DNA of 64,000 bases from Paraburkholderia sp. HP33-1 (GTDB lineage Bacteria; Pseudomonadota; Gammaproteobacteria; Burkholderiales; Burkholderiaceae), in assembly GCF_021390595.1 (NCBI RefSeq), contig NZ_JAJEJR010000003.1, forward strand, positions 930,001 through 994,000, written 5' to 3'. Within the stretch, counting starts at the first letter, position 1. Every line of letters starts with the position of its first letter. The notes beneath the pieces were generated by a model. That model searched no databases, had not been told where the DNA came from, and saw nothing but the letters and a program-made list of their open reading frames with translations. Position numbers and translations under genes: made by a program. This document shows positions 28,079 to 37,415 of the stretch, in pieces.

Positions 28079-28384
28079 TCAGCGTTTCGCGGAGTCGTCG
28101 TCGGGCAAGTCCTTGTGGACCACCTCAACGTCGACGGTCCGACCGTCGTCTCCGAACGCACGCGCCTGCCGACGCAGCGCGCGCATCTTCCACCAGAGAT
28201 AGCCGACGACGATCGTGCCCACTCCGAACAGCACGGCGAGCAGCACCACTGAAAGCATCGCGGCCACCACGAGCACGATCACGCCCAGAACCGCAGCCAG
28301 CAATCGGCCGAACCATCCGGAGCCGCCGATCCGGATCCCTGTCTCGTACGTCACGCGCCGCGGCGGCGGTCTGCCGTTCTGCAT
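28079..28384 (-). CDS. Small membrane protein, unknown
   Basis: 101 residues: a basic N-terminus, one long or hairpin hydrophobic segment (about 25-65, FGRLLAAVLGVIVLVVAAMLSVVLLAVLFGVGTIVVGYLWW), then a basic/acidic tail (KMRALRRQARAFGDDG, KDLPDDDSAKR). A GGAGAGG-type ribosome site precedes ATG 28384. I recognise no family; similar short membrane proteins are common in Burkholderia. Confidence 0.6.
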   Translation of the reverse strand: MQNGRPPPRRVTYETGIRIGGSGWFGRLLAAVLGVIVLVVAAMLSVVLLAVLFGVGTIVVGYLWWKMRALRRQARAFGDDGRTVDVEVVHKDLPDDDSAKR

Positions 28385-28867
28385 CCCTCTCCTCCCTGCC
28401 GCCGTCCGGCGAATACCGGCAGGCGGTCGTCAGTCGTCCGTTGCCTGAATGTGAACCGCTGACGCGGCGGGCATCGAGGAAGCTCGCGCATGATTGCCTC
28501 TTCCCGTGGGTTTGCTCACTGTCCGACCATCTACCGGGGAATTTCGCTAACCTGATGCTAGCACTTTCGCAGGTCGCCTCGCCTTGCAAGCAGGCAGCAC
28601 GGCGGTTAACGCCTGCAAGCGTTTTGTCCGGTCCGGCGCCCCTCGCCTGCGGCCATGAGGACCGCATTCTGCAGCGATTTGCCGCCAACTCTACTGGGCA
28701 AGGTAATTCGGCGCGCTTCGGGTGTTCAACGGCAAGCACCTTGATGATTGCCTTGAGCAGCACCAAAAGTGCTGTATGAGTCGCGAAAGGACCGATCAAG
28801 TTTTCTCCGGACATCGACACACGATCCAGCCATAAAGATAAGTCTCTGGATTGTTTGCTGATCTGCC
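28385..28867. other. 483-bp intergenic region, no gene seen
   Basis: Divergent promoters of the small membrane protein and the DUF1488 gene should be here. Open frames present have no motif and no ribosome site. Confidence 0.4.
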
Positions 28868-29137
28868 ATGGAAACACTCGACCTCGAACCCCAGTTGCTT
28901 GACGCCCGCCGCGGCGTGTCCTTCAGCCTCGCACGACCGCATGGCATCGTTGAATGCGTGATTGCGGTCGAGGCACTCCAGGAATACTTCTGGCTCGAAC
29001 CCAACGCTGATGACTTCCACATCCTCGAGGCTTTCCGGAGCGGCTATGGCCGCATCCGTGCGGTCGCCGAGCGCAAGGTGCTCGCCCATCCCACCAAGCC
29101 CCTTGAGCTGACAGCTGAGGATTTCGCGCGACTGTGA
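28868..29137 (+). CDS. DUF1488 family protein
   Basis: 89 residues, starting ATG 28868. The pattern RRGVSFSLARPHGIVECVIAVEALQEYFWLEPNADDFHILEAFRSGYGRIRAVAERK fits DUF1488, small Burkholderia/proteobacterial proteins of unknown function and about this length. No operon partner. Confidence 0.7.
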   Translation: METLDLEPQLLDARRGVSFSLARPHGIVECVIAVEALQEYFWLEPNADDFHILEAFRSGYGRIRAVAERKVLAHPTKPLELTAEDFARL

Positions 29138-29324
29138 ACGGCTGGCGACGAATTGCGCCACGGCTCTGCAAGCTGGTTTGTGGCTCCACGCAGCGGACTA
29201 GAGTCGCTTGCGTGGTCGACCGTTAGTTGCACACAATTACCTATATTGGCGCATTGAATATGCGCGACGGCGGCGATATGCTTCGCCGCTGAACGGACAC
29301 ACGTCAACAAACTCACGTTACGGG

Positions 29325-29783
29325 ATGAAGGGCAACGCAATGCGACTGCGACGTATCACGGCACGGCGCTCACCGGTGCACGGCAAGGGGCTGTTCGCAT
29401 TGCGGCCGCTTGCCGCCGGTGAGCGACTGATCGAATACAAGGGTGACGTCACCACCTGGCGTCGTGCAGCCGCCCGCCAGCAATCGGTGGCCGGACATAC
29501 CTTCGTGTTCGGCCTGAGCAGCGGACGCGTGATCGATGGCAGCCGCGGCGGGAACAGTGCGCGTTTCCTCAACCATGCCTGCATGCCAAACTGCGAAGCG
29601 ATCGAGGTCGGCGACCGTGTGTTCATTCACGCGCTCGTCGCTATTGCTGCGGGCGAGGAGTTGTTCATCGACTACGGCCTTGCCGTCGACAGCGAGGTTA
29701 CAGAAGAAGTGCGTGTCCAGTACTCATGTCGTTGTGGCGCTTCGGCGTGCAGGCAATCGATGCCAGGCGCGGGTCAGTCATAG
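29325..29783 (+). CDS. SET-domain protein (putative protein-lysine methyltransferase)
   Basis: About 150 residues from ATG 29325 or 29340. It contains the full SET fold: SPVHGKGLFALRPLAAGERLIEYKGDVT (SAM-binding GKGLFA and Tyr), NSARFLNHACMPNCEA (the NHxCxPN motif), GEELFIDYGL (catalytic Tyr) and a post-SET zinc-type segment YSCRCGASACR. Such bacterial SET proteins resemble eukaryotic enzymes; known bacterial examples methylate host histones or bacterial proteins, but the target here is unknown. No secretion signal is visible. Monocistronic. Confidence 0.8.
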   Translation: MKGNAMRLRRITARRSPVHGKGLFALRPLAAGERLIEYKGDVTTWRRAAARQQSVAGHTFVFGLSSGRVIDGSRGGNSARFLNHACMPNCEAIEVGDRVFIHALVAIAAGEELFIDYGLAVDSEVTEEVRVQYSCRCGASACRQSMPGAGQS

Positions 29784-30634
29784 CGACTGTGGCCTTTCCG
29801 CTTCCTTGGCAGGCTGCTCCGATCCCCGGCTCGTCATACGCGCTCATCTGGCGTCGCGCTGCGGCTGCTCCGGGGAGCGCCAACGAATGCCGATTGTCGG
29901 ACTGACAGCCACTGAACGTGCCGTAGGAGCTTCAACGGCAGGTACCGGAGGCGCTTCAGCCATTGGCACCGGCTTTCGGGTGACAAAATTTCGGCCATTG
30001 TTGTTGACATTCGATCCTCGTCGATCGTGAGGCCGCTTCAGGTCGCTCTTCTGCCATTCGGATCTCTGTAGCTGCGAATCTCGTGCTCGCCGTCCGTGGA
30101 TGCGTACTCTTGACCCGGAACCGGTATTCAACGCAGCACGCCCCGCGTCGACCGGTTCCAACGGCAATGCGGTCGTACTCCTGCGCTCGGTCGCCTCTGT
30201 TCTGACGTGCCTGTGACCTGTTCGTCCGTAGATTGACCTGCGCGACTCTGCTGCTGTTTCCGCAAAACGACATGGACAGTTGCAAGATAAAAGTAGAACA
30301 TCCCACTCAACCATAGACTTGCGTCGAACACCCTGCGTCCACACGCTCGTATCGAAGGCCTCTGAGAAGTACCGTCCTTGGACATTTGGTCGTACACGCG
30401 AACGTAAAGATCGACAATATCTTTGAGAGGTAGGCCGGATTGATTCGGATTTATTTCTTTACGTTGTGTAGGGCTGTTTGCTTGTGCGAGGCCCACGTCA
30501 GAACGACCGAACGATGCGCCGAGTGAGCGCCCCCTCCGTGCGCGCTCACTGCCTCACGGCAGTAACACTGGAATCCGGTCATCTCTAAAAATGATGCACC
30601 GCTTGCGCGTGCCTGGCGGCGTTGGTCAATGCAA
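29784..30634. other. 851-bp region without a confident gene
   Basis: Overlapping open frames exist on the minus strand, for example 30128-30496, whose first ~60 residues (LPLKDIVDLYVRVYDQM, then a hydrophobic GMFYFYLATVHVVL) look somewhat protein-like. None has a clear ribosome site, homologue I recognise, or consistent codon pattern. Confidence 0.35.
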
Positions 30635-30658
30635 GGGGCGCACAAGGTTGTGCGCCCC
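30635..30658 (-). terminator. Terminator hairpin of the double-glycine peptide gene
   Basis: A perfect GC-rich 11-bp stem (GGGGCGCACAA / TTGTGCGCCCC) lies 7 bases past the stop codon of the peptide gene on the minus strand. The trailing T run is weak (CTTGCATT). Confidence 0.6.
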
Positions 30659-30664
30659 CTACTA

Positions 30665-30865
30665 TCAGCCGTGGTAGTAGCCGTCGACCACGGAGTTTTG
30701 CAGCACGCCGTCGACATACACGCCAACGGGGTCGCCGTCGGCGGAGGTAAGTATCGAACCACCCGACACGCCCGGGAGTTTCATTCGGCCACCTTGAATC
30801 TCGGCCATCTTTTCGTGATCGAGCTCTACGAATTTGTCGAGATCGTGGATGTTCAACGTGTTCAT
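30665..30865 (-). CDS. Double-glycine leader peptide (putative bacteriocin or signal precursor)
   Basis: A 66-residue precursor from ATG 30865 with a strong Shine-Dalgarno (AAGGAG, 7 bases upstream). Residues 1-26 form a leader ending FVELDHEKMAEIQGG, matching the double-glycine leader pattern (hydrophobic/acidic ELxxxMxxIxGG) cleaved by peptidase-containing ABC exporters. The predicted core (residues 27-66, RMKLPGVSGGSILTSADGD... to VVDGYYHG) is Gly/Asp/Val-rich, has no cysteine, and would be secreted. A hairpin terminator follows. No peptidase-type exporter or immunity gene lies beside it. The product's role (microcin, signal, other) is inference. Confidence 0.7.
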   Translation of the reverse strand: MNTLNIHDLDKFVELDHEKMAEIQGGRMKLPGVSGGSILTSADGDPVGVYVDGVLQNSVVDGYYHG

Positions 30866-31164
30866 GGTGTATCTCCTTGAACAGGAAGATTGCAGGGGTG
30901 TCAAGCGGCCGGTCGCACGCGGTACACCATGCAGGTGTTATGCCATCCGGGCTTGGTCCGCACGGAGGCCGTCGCAGCGTGAAGCACGACGACGCGAGTT
31001 GGGCTGCGCCCAGCATGCGGGCGCGCGGTGTCGGCAAGCAACTGACAGGTGGTCGCCCGTGCTGCCTTACGTCTCCGGCCATCGGTTGTGGTGACTGTGC
31101 TGTAGCTTGCTTTGGCGTGGCGGTCGTGCCTGAGCCGCTGCCCGCTGCTGGGCAAATCCATGAA

Positions 31165-31410
31165 GCCCCTCATGCGAGCCGCATTGAATACAACCGCGAA
31201 AGGAATTTTCCTCGCCGCTGCGGAACAACTGAACTTGCGAGCGATGCATTTGCCGGGCGTGCGGCACAGTTCGAGCGTGTCTCGACCTACCGGCTGCGCT
31301 GCATCTGAGGCTCGCACATGGCCGACGGTAACCTGAATCCGCGCCTTATCCGGGAAAACCTAGGCTATGCGTCGCTCGCGAACATACCCTCTATCTTCAC
31401 TCGGTTGATA
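31165..31410 (+). pseudogene. Tyrosine recombinase/integrase C-terminal remnant
   Basis: AKGIFLAAAEQL in one frame, then in the next frame FERVSTYRLRCI, an in-frame TGA near 31306, GSHMADGNLNPRLIRENLGYASLANIPSIFTR. This corresponds to the family's STHWLRHTAGSHMAD...LIRENLGHASLATTSIYTH catalytic region. The catalytic His of LRHT is replaced (LRC) and the stop lies exactly where TA is expected, so it is dead. Confidence 0.65.
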
Positions 31411-32211
31411 ATCAACGGCATCCGCCAAAAGGAAAGTCATTGTCTCAATTGGCGAACGTGGGCAAAACCGGCCTCGCTGCGGGAGGTCGGGGCGCTGCAC
31501 GCGTGAGACCGCACTCATGCTCCGTCCGGAAAAGAAATCAGCCCTAATAGCCGTTCACCATCGGTGGTTATCAACGGGAAGTGAATGACCATTCACGCGA
31601 ATGGCGAAAGAGTCTTGTCGACCCGATGCGGTCCTACGCGGCCGCGTAGAGGCGAGGGCTGTTTGCAGGGCATGCGGCCATTCAATCTGTTGAGGCAGCG
31701 GGCAAGTGATAGGTCATTTCAGATGATTGCTGCGCGACCCATAGAACGGTCACGTCTGTTATCGGGCGTCGTGGCGTTGACTCTGTCTCGATACAGAGAA
31801 GCAATGTCATGACGCACGCCGTCAGTCCTTAGCGCGACTTGCCTTGTCAAACGCGACAGCAATGCTTGCACCGGAGCGAACGAGCGTCGCAAGCACCCCG
31901 ATTGGCACCGGACGTAAGATGACCGACGCGGGCACCGCGTTCAACCAGGACACTGGTTGACGAATTCCGACTTTTACATCACGGGCCGACTCGGACATCG
32001 GCGCATACGGCAGCACACCGACTTCGTCAGGCGACGCAGCGCAATTCAGCATCGCCATCGCACTTCCCGCCAATCGCACGCGGTTCCACATTGCGATCCT
32101 CCATCGGCCGTATCTGCGATTCGTCGGCCTCGAGAACTGCTCATCGCACCGCCCACCGGTCGCCGGTGTTGTTACCTAAGCTCGCGCTGTCATTCCACAC
32201 TGGAGCTACAC
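31411..32211. other. Region upstream of the ABC exporter cluster
   Basis: An open frame on the minus strand (31822-32091, 89 residues) has a hydrophobic start and ends SIAVAFDKASRAKD, but no recognisable family. Otherwise nothing seen. The promoter of the exporter cluster should lie near 32150-32200. Confidence 0.35.
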
Positions 32212-32919
32212 ATGATCGCAGCCAGCTTGAGGGCGGTAACGAGAATCTATGGTGAGGGAGCTGCTGCGGTCGTGGCAGTGGCCAACGGGTCATTCGACAT
32301 CGCCGACAGCCGCTTTACCGTGCTATCCGGCCCGTCGGGCAGCGGCAAGACAACCTTGCTGAATCTGCTAGGCGGCCTCGATCGCGTCACTAGCGGCGAT
32401 CTGACCGTAGCAGGTGAATCCATTAAAGCGATGACCGATGACCGCCTTGCGGATTTCAGGGCGCGTCATATCGGCTTTGTCTTCCAGTCGTTCAATCTGC
32501 TCCCCGTGCTCAGCGCATACGAGAACGTCGAGTACCCGCTGGTGCTGCTGGGCGCATCCAGGGCGGAGCGTCGCAAACGTTCCCTCGACCTGCTCAACGC
32601 AGTGGGTCTCGTCGATAAAGCCCACCGTCTGCCGGGCGAACTATCGGGCGGCCAGCAGCAACGCGTCGCGATTGCCCGCGCGCTAGTCACGGGTCCGTCC
32701 CTGGTGCTGGCCGACGAACCGACCGCGAATCTGGACAGCGCAAGCGGCACAGCCATCATCAAGCTCATGCGAGACATGCAACTCGAGCGCCAGACTTCAT
32801 TCGTGTTTTCTTCACACGATCCGCAGGTGCTCGCGTGCGCGGATGACGTCGTGGTGATCCGCGACGGCCGCGTCGTCGAAATCCGTCGCGCCGAAACAGT
32901 CGAAGGACAACCATCATGA
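32212..32919 (+). CDS. ABC exporter ATPase (MacB/LolD type)
   Basis: 235 residues from ATG 32212 (GGAGCTACAC upstream). Walker A GPSGSGKTT, Q-loop FVFQSFNLLPVLSAYENVEYPL, signature LSGGQQQRVAIARAL, Walker B LVLADEPTANLDS, and H-loop FSSHDPQV are all intact. The LPVLSAYENVEYPL and TANLD pattern is that of the LolD/MacB/FtsE group. The stop overlaps the next gene by ATGA, so both form one transporter. Confidence 0.92.
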   Translation: MIAASLRAVTRIYGEGAAAVVAVANGSFDIADSRFTVLSGPSGSGKTTLLNLLGGLDRVTSGDLTVAGESIKAMTDDRLADFRARHIGFVFQSFNLLPVLSAYENVEYPLVLLGASRAERRKRSLDLLNAVGLVDKAHRLPGELSGGQQQRVAIARALVTGPSLVLADEPTANLDSASGTAIIKLMRDMQLERQTSFVFSSHDPQVLACADDVVVIRDGRVVEIRRAETVEGQPS

Positions 32920-34313
32920 AAACCCTCCTCCTCGCTTTCCGCAACCTGCTACGCAACCGGCGCCGTTCTTCGACCACGATGCTGGCCATGGTCAGCGGCC
33001 TCGCCGCGGTACTCCTGTTCGGCGGCTACACAACGGACATCAATTACGGACTGCAAAGCAACTACGTCAGGCAGAGCGGCCATCTGCAATTGCAGCACAG
33101 CAATTACTTTCTGTACGGCAGTGGCGACCCCGTGTCTTACGGCATCGACAACTATGAACATGTCATCGACGTACTGCGCGGTGATCCGCAGCTGGCATCG
33201 CTGGTGACAGTCATTACCCCGGTCCTGTCCATTAACGGCATTGCCGGCAATTTTTCCGCCGGTGTATCGCGCACCGTGTTCGGTGTCGGCATGGTCGTCG
33301 CCGATCAGAATCGCATGCGGACGTGGAATGATTACGGGTTTCCCGACCGCCCCCGCCAGTTGAAGCTAACGGACAGCGGCCCCGACGCCGCGGTGATTGG
33401 TACAGGGGTGGCGCGCGTACTGCGCCTGTGCGACAAACTCGACGTGCCCCACTGCACCGGACAGGATGCGCAAGCCCCCGTCCAGGTGAAAACGGTCGCC
33501 GCCGCGCCGCCCGACATTGCCGCGCTATCAGCCAATGAAACCGCAGCCAAGCCTAAAACACCCAGTGCCCACATCGAGTTGCTGGCATCGAATGCCTATG
33601 GCGCACCCAATATCGCTGAATTGAATGTCGTCCAGGCGCAGCGTCAGGGCGTGAAAGAAGTCGACGACATGTTCGTGCAACTGCATCTTCCCCAAGCGCA
33701 GCGGCTGGTCTACGGCGGTGGGCAATCCAAAGTGACGGCAATCGAGTTGCAGCTTCATCACACGGATCAGTTGCCGCAAGCGCGAGCACGCCTGAACGCG
33801 TTGCTCTCATCGTCGTTGCAAGGTGAGCCCCTCGAAGTTCTGGATTTCGCCACGCTCAACGCGCAATACGGCCAGATTACCGGCATGTTCGGCGCGGTCT
33901 TCGGCTTCATTGCCGTGCTGATCGCGACCGTCGTCATGTTCACTGTCAGCAATACGATGAATATGGCGGTCATGGAGCGAACCAATGAAATCGGCACATT
34001 GCGCGCAATCGGCGTGCGGCGCGCTGGAATCCGCCGGATGTTCGTCTACGAGGGCTTTCTGCTTGGCGTCTGCGGTGCTGCCGTTGGTGTCTTGTGTGCC
34101 CTTGGGGCCGGTGCTCTTATCAATCACGCCGGCCTGCATTGGGTACCGCCTGGCCAGACTGAACCCGTGGCGTTGACAGTACGCGTATGGGGGGAGATCG
34201 CCATGATCGCGCGTTACGCGGTTGGTGTGGTGCTGGTAGCAACATTCTCGGCATGGTGGCCTGCTCGCCGGGCAGCCCGTATGCCCATCGTCGATTCGCT
34301 GCGCTTCGCCTGA
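32916..34313 (+). CDS. ABC exporter permease (FtsX/MacB-like)
   Basis: 465 residues: N-terminal span after RNLLRNRRRSSTTMLAMVSGLAAVLLFGG, a ~270-residue periplasmic domain, and three C-terminal spans within the FtsX domain (FGAVFGFIAVLIATVVMFTVSNTMNMAVMERTNEIGTLRAIGVRRAGIRRMFVYEG; AAVGVLCALGAGALI; YAVGVVLVATFSAWWPARRAARM PIVDSLR). The NEIGTLRAIG block is the classic FtsX coupling motif. These mechanotransmission exporters move lipoproteins, peptides or lipids from the inner-membrane periplasmic face. Confidence 0.9.
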   Translation: MKTLLLAFRNLLRNRRRSSTTMLAMVSGLAAVLLFGGYTTDINYGLQSNYVRQSGHLQLQHSNYFLYGSGDPVSYGIDNYEHVIDVLRGDPQLASLVTVITPVLSINGIAGNFSAGVSRTVFGVGMVVADQNRMRTWNDYGFPDRPRQLKLTDSGPDAAVIGTGVARVLRLCDKLDVPHCTGQDAQAPVQVKTVAAAPPDIAALSANETAAKPKTPSAHIELLASNAYGAPNIAELNVVQAQRQGVKEVDDMFVQLHLPQAQRLVYGGGQSKVTAIELQLHHTDQLPQARARLNALLSSSLQGEPLEVLDFATLNAQYGQITGMFGAVFGFIAVLIATVVMFTVSNTMNMAVMERTNEIGTLRAIGVRRAGIRRMFVYEGFLLGVCGAAVGVLCALGAGALINHAGLHWVPPGQTEPVALTVRVWGEIAMIARYAVGVVLVATFSAWWPARRAARMPIVDSLRFA

Positions 34314-34329
34314 TACATCGGACACCACC

Positions 34330-35106
34330 ATGAAGCTCACATCGCTCATTACGCGTGCCGGCGCACTGCTGATGGCATCGACCGCCGTCTGCGCCGCGCC
34401 TTCAGCGCAACAACTGCTGATGGACAGTGACGCCATCCGCAATCCCGACAAGCCGTTCAGCCTGACCACAACCCTCATCGAGTTTCGTCAGGGGCAGCAA
34501 ACGGCGACCGACGTGTTGACCGTGTATTCGAAAGCCGATCCGGCCGACGGCCAGTTCAGGAGTCTCGTCCAGTTCCAGAGTCCCGCTCGCGACACGAACA
34601 AGCTGTTGCTCAAGAACGGCAACGACCTCTGGTTCTACGACCCGTCGAGCCAGGCAAGTGTGCGCCTGTCACCGCAACAGCGCCTGTTGGGACAAGCGTC
34701 CAATGGTGACGTCGTGACCGTGAACTGGGCGAAAGACTACGACGCGAGGCTGAGCGGCGAGGAAGATATCGCCGACGGCGACCGTCAGACCCGGCACTGC
34801 TACAAACTGGACCTGACTGCGCGTACGCCGGACGTGACCTATCACGCCATCGAACTCTGGATCGACAGCGCGAGCAAATGGCCGATCAAGGCCCGCTTCA
34901 TGTCGGAGAGCGGCAACTTACTGAAAACCACGTATTTCCGTCGATTCCAGACGGCACTCGGCATGACGCGGCCGACTGAAATGATCATCATCGACGGCCT
35001 CGATCCCGCCTGGGTCACCGTCATGCGTTATGGCGACTACGCGTGGCGCGATATACCCGATGCGTGGCTGCAACGTGCGTACCTTTCGCGTTTCAAATCG
35101 CAGTAA
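34330..35106 (+). CDS. Outer-membrane lipoprotein-sorting (LolA-like) protein
   Basis: 258 residues with a signal peptide (ITRAGALLMASTAVCA-AP) and the LolA-like half-barrel annotated as outer-membrane lipoprotein-sorting: RNPDKPFSLTTTLIEFRQGQQTATDVLTVYSK, RSLVQFQSPARDTNKLLLKNGNDLWFYDPSSQASVRLSPQQRLLGQASNGDVVTVNW, HCYKLDLTARTPDVTYHAIELWI. It follows the permease after 16 bases, suggesting it carries a lipidated or hydrophobic cargo from this transporter across the periplasm. Confidence 0.85.
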   Translation: MKLTSLITRAGALLMASTAVCAAPSAQQLLMDSDAIRNPDKPFSLTTTLIEFRQGQQTATDVLTVYSKADPADGQFRSLVQFQSPARDTNKLLLKNGNDLWFYDPSSQASVRLSPQQRLLGQASNGDVVTVNWAKDYDARLSGEEDIADGDRQTRHCYKLDLTARTPDVTYHAIELWIDSASKWPIKARFMSESGNLLKTTYFRRFQTALGMTRPTEMIIIDGLDPAWVTVMRYGDYAWRDIPDAWLQRAYLSRFKSQ

Positions 35107-35108
35107 GA

Positions 35109-36356
35109 GTGCGCCTTTTGATCGCGATCGCGTTAGGGTGTCTGTCTGCGGCGAGCCCGGCCATGGCGTCGGGCGACGCAGACGCACTAATGCTTGCCGA
35201 TTCGGCGACCGCCACGCCGGTCAGTCACAGCGATTGGCAGGCGGCATTCGAATTCGCCGCAGGCAACTATTCGTCGGTAAGCCAGACCAACAACGTACAG
35301 CTCAACGACAACGCCCGTGTTTCTGCAAGCGTCGATTACAACGGCAAACTGGCGAGCGATTGGCAAGCTGTGTTGTCCAATCGCGTGGATGCCGGTTGGC
35401 GCAGCGCTTCAGGGCAATACAACATCGTCAACACGTTGAAACAGGCCTATCTGAGTTGGCAACCCAGCCAGGCGATGATTGTCGATGCTGGCCGTATCAA
35501 CCTGCGCGAAGGCGTCGCCACGGGTTTCAATCCAACAGACTTTTTCAAAACCAATGCGATACGTTCCGTCGTGTCTATCGACCCCGCCAGCCTCCGAGAG
35601 AACCGCCAGGGCAGTGTGATGCTGCGTAGCCAACTGCTATGGGCCGGCGGTTCGATGTCCGCGCTCGTCTCACCGCCGCTCCAGAACAACCCGAGCGATG
35701 CGCCTTTCAATCCAGATTTCGGCGCGACGAACCAGAACTTCCGGTACATGCTCAGTGGGACCCAGCGTCTATTCGGCGAGTTCGCGCCTCAATGGCTGCT
35801 TTACGGCGGTGCTGGAATCGCGCCGCAAATCGGCGTCAACCTGACCACGCTGCTCGGCGATTCGACCGTCGGATTTGTCGAATACTCTGGAGGGCGCAGC
35901 AATGAGCTCGCGTACCCTTCGCAGCCGGCGAGCTTCCATTCGAAACTGGCAACCGGACTCACGCACACCTTCCCCAACAAGCTTTCCGTAACCCTCGAAT
36001 ACGATTACGACGGCATTAGCGCGGATCGCGCAACCTGGGACGCGCTGGCCGGTGATCCAGAGCGCTACTGGCAATATCGCAACACAGCGGCAAGCACCCA
36101 GGAATTGACGACCCGGCAGTCGCTCTTCCTCTATGCAAGCTGGCAAGATGCGTTCGTGCGCCATCTCGATCTCTCCGCCATGGCGCGCTTCGACCTGGTG
36201 GATCATAGCTACTTCACATGGCTCGAAACGCGCTACCATTGGCCGCGCACCGATCTCGCGCTGCAATGGCAGACCAACCACGGGGCATCGTACAGTAACT
36301 ACGGTGCGCAAACGCAATCGCAAATCGTGCAAGCACTGATGACCTTCTACTACTGA
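35109..36356 (+). CDS. Outer-membrane beta-barrel-like protein of the exporter cluster
   Basis: About 415 residues if GTG 35109 is used; this sits 2 bases past the preceding stop and begins a clear signal peptide (LLIAIALGCLSAASPAMA). The mature protein shows alternating hydrophobic/polar strands with aromatic ends and finishes ALMTFYY, a C-terminal aromatic as recognised by the BAM complex. No specific family recognised. By position, it is the outer-membrane partner of the ABC/FtsX/LolA-like proteins. Confidence 0.75.
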   Translation: MRLLIAIALGCLSAASPAMASGDADALMLADSATATPVSHSDWQAAFEFAAGNYSSVSQTNNVQLNDNARVSASVDYNGKLASDWQAVLSNRVDAGWRSASGQYNIVNTLKQAYLSWQPSQAMIVDAGRINLREGVATGFNPTDFFKTNAIRSVVSIDPASLRENRQGSVMLRSQLLWAGGSMSALVSPPLQNNPSDAPFNPDFGATNQNFRYMLSGTQRLFGEFAPQWLLYGGAGIAPQIGVNLTTLLGDSTVGFVEYSGGRSNELAYPSQPASFHSKLATGLTHTFPNKLSVTLEYDYDGISADRATWDALAGDPERYWQYRNTAASTQELTTRQSLFLYASWQDAFVRHLDLSAMARFDLVDHSYFTWLETRYHWPRTDLALQWQTNHGASYSNYGAQTQSQIVQALMTFYY

Positions 36357-36359
36357 GCT

Positions 36360-37414
36360 ATGCAAATCAGATTAGCTACATCGATGGGATTTGGAACGAG
36401 CCGAAAGGGCCGAGCCGCTTTCCTGACTAGCTACGTGCTGCTGAATTGCCTTATCGCGGTGAATTTTTGGGCCGGCAGTCGTAAAGCACCGCTTATTTCG
36501 TATCTGATAATTTCGAACGCTATCGGATTCACCGCGCTCTTTCTCAACGAACTGGTAAGTCGGCTCGCCAACGGCAGACTCGGCATGCTTAAACAGATAT
36601 TGTTCATCGCGCCCGTTAGCGTCGTGGTCGGCGTGGAACTCGCTGGGATGACGGACACACATGTGCCACCGCTTCTCGAACATACCAGTATGGCGACGTG
36701 GCTCGAGTTCGCGCCATCCTTTCTGATGACGGCGCTTCTCTGCGCCTTCACCTCGGTGCTCGTCCGCGCTTCCCACATGCGTGCCGCGCTCGAAAGCCAG
36801 CGCAGGGAGGCGGCTGAATCAAAGCAATCGGAAACTGCCGCGCGTCTCGCGCTGCTCCAGGCGCAGATAGAGCCGCATTTTCTTTTCAACACGCTGGCGA
36901 ATGTTCAGAGCCTGATCGAGTGCGACTCGGCACGCGCGTCGACCATGCTCGACAGTCTCAACCGCTATTTGCGCGCACGTCTCGGGCGCACGCGCAAGCC
37001 CGTGTCGCGCCTCAACGAGGAACTCGAACTCGTTGAGGCTCTGCTCAGCATTGCTTGCATGCGACTCGAGAAGCGGTTGCGATATACCATTTCTGTCCCG
37101 GAAGCGCTTCACGAGATAGCGCTCCCGCCGTTACTTCTGCAGCCGCTCGTCGAAAACGCCGTGATTCACGGCATCGAGCCTGCCATTCACGGCGGTGAGA
37201 TTATTATCACCGGCCATCAGGAACAAGGGGTTTTAAGGTTGAGCGTGGTCGATACAGGGGGGGTCTCGGCAACAGCACCAGACTGCATGGTGGCGTTGGG
37301 CTGGCGAACGTACGTACTCGCCTTCAAAGCCTTTACGGCGAGACTGCATCGTTATCCGTCTACTCGAATGCGTCGCGTGGCGTGACCGCGATGCTGCTTA
37401 TTCCAATGCCTTGA
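36360..37414 (+). pseudogene. LytS-type sensor histidine kinase, frameshifted in a poly-G run
   Basis: Residues 1-300 are sound: an N-terminal hydrophobic region with several spans, then AALESQRREAAESKQSE and QIEPHFLFNTLANVQSLIE with phospho-acceptor His173, and N-box LLQPLVENAVIHGIEP. At 37257-37263 seven Gs break the G1 box: the expected frame (8 Gs) reads DTGGGLGNSTRLHGGVGLANVRTRLQSLYGE... and ends at TGA 37414, 1 base before the regulator. As sequenced the frame instead ends at 37385 and lacks the GLG nucleotide lid. A sequencing error or phase variation are alternatives to a true pseudogene. Confidence 0.85.
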
Positions 37415-37415
37415 T

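Noticed and set aside
29844..30496. Overlapping minus-strand frames as possible secreted or membrane proteins
   Set aside because: No ribosome site, no recognisable family, and several mutually exclusive frames; described as a gap instead.
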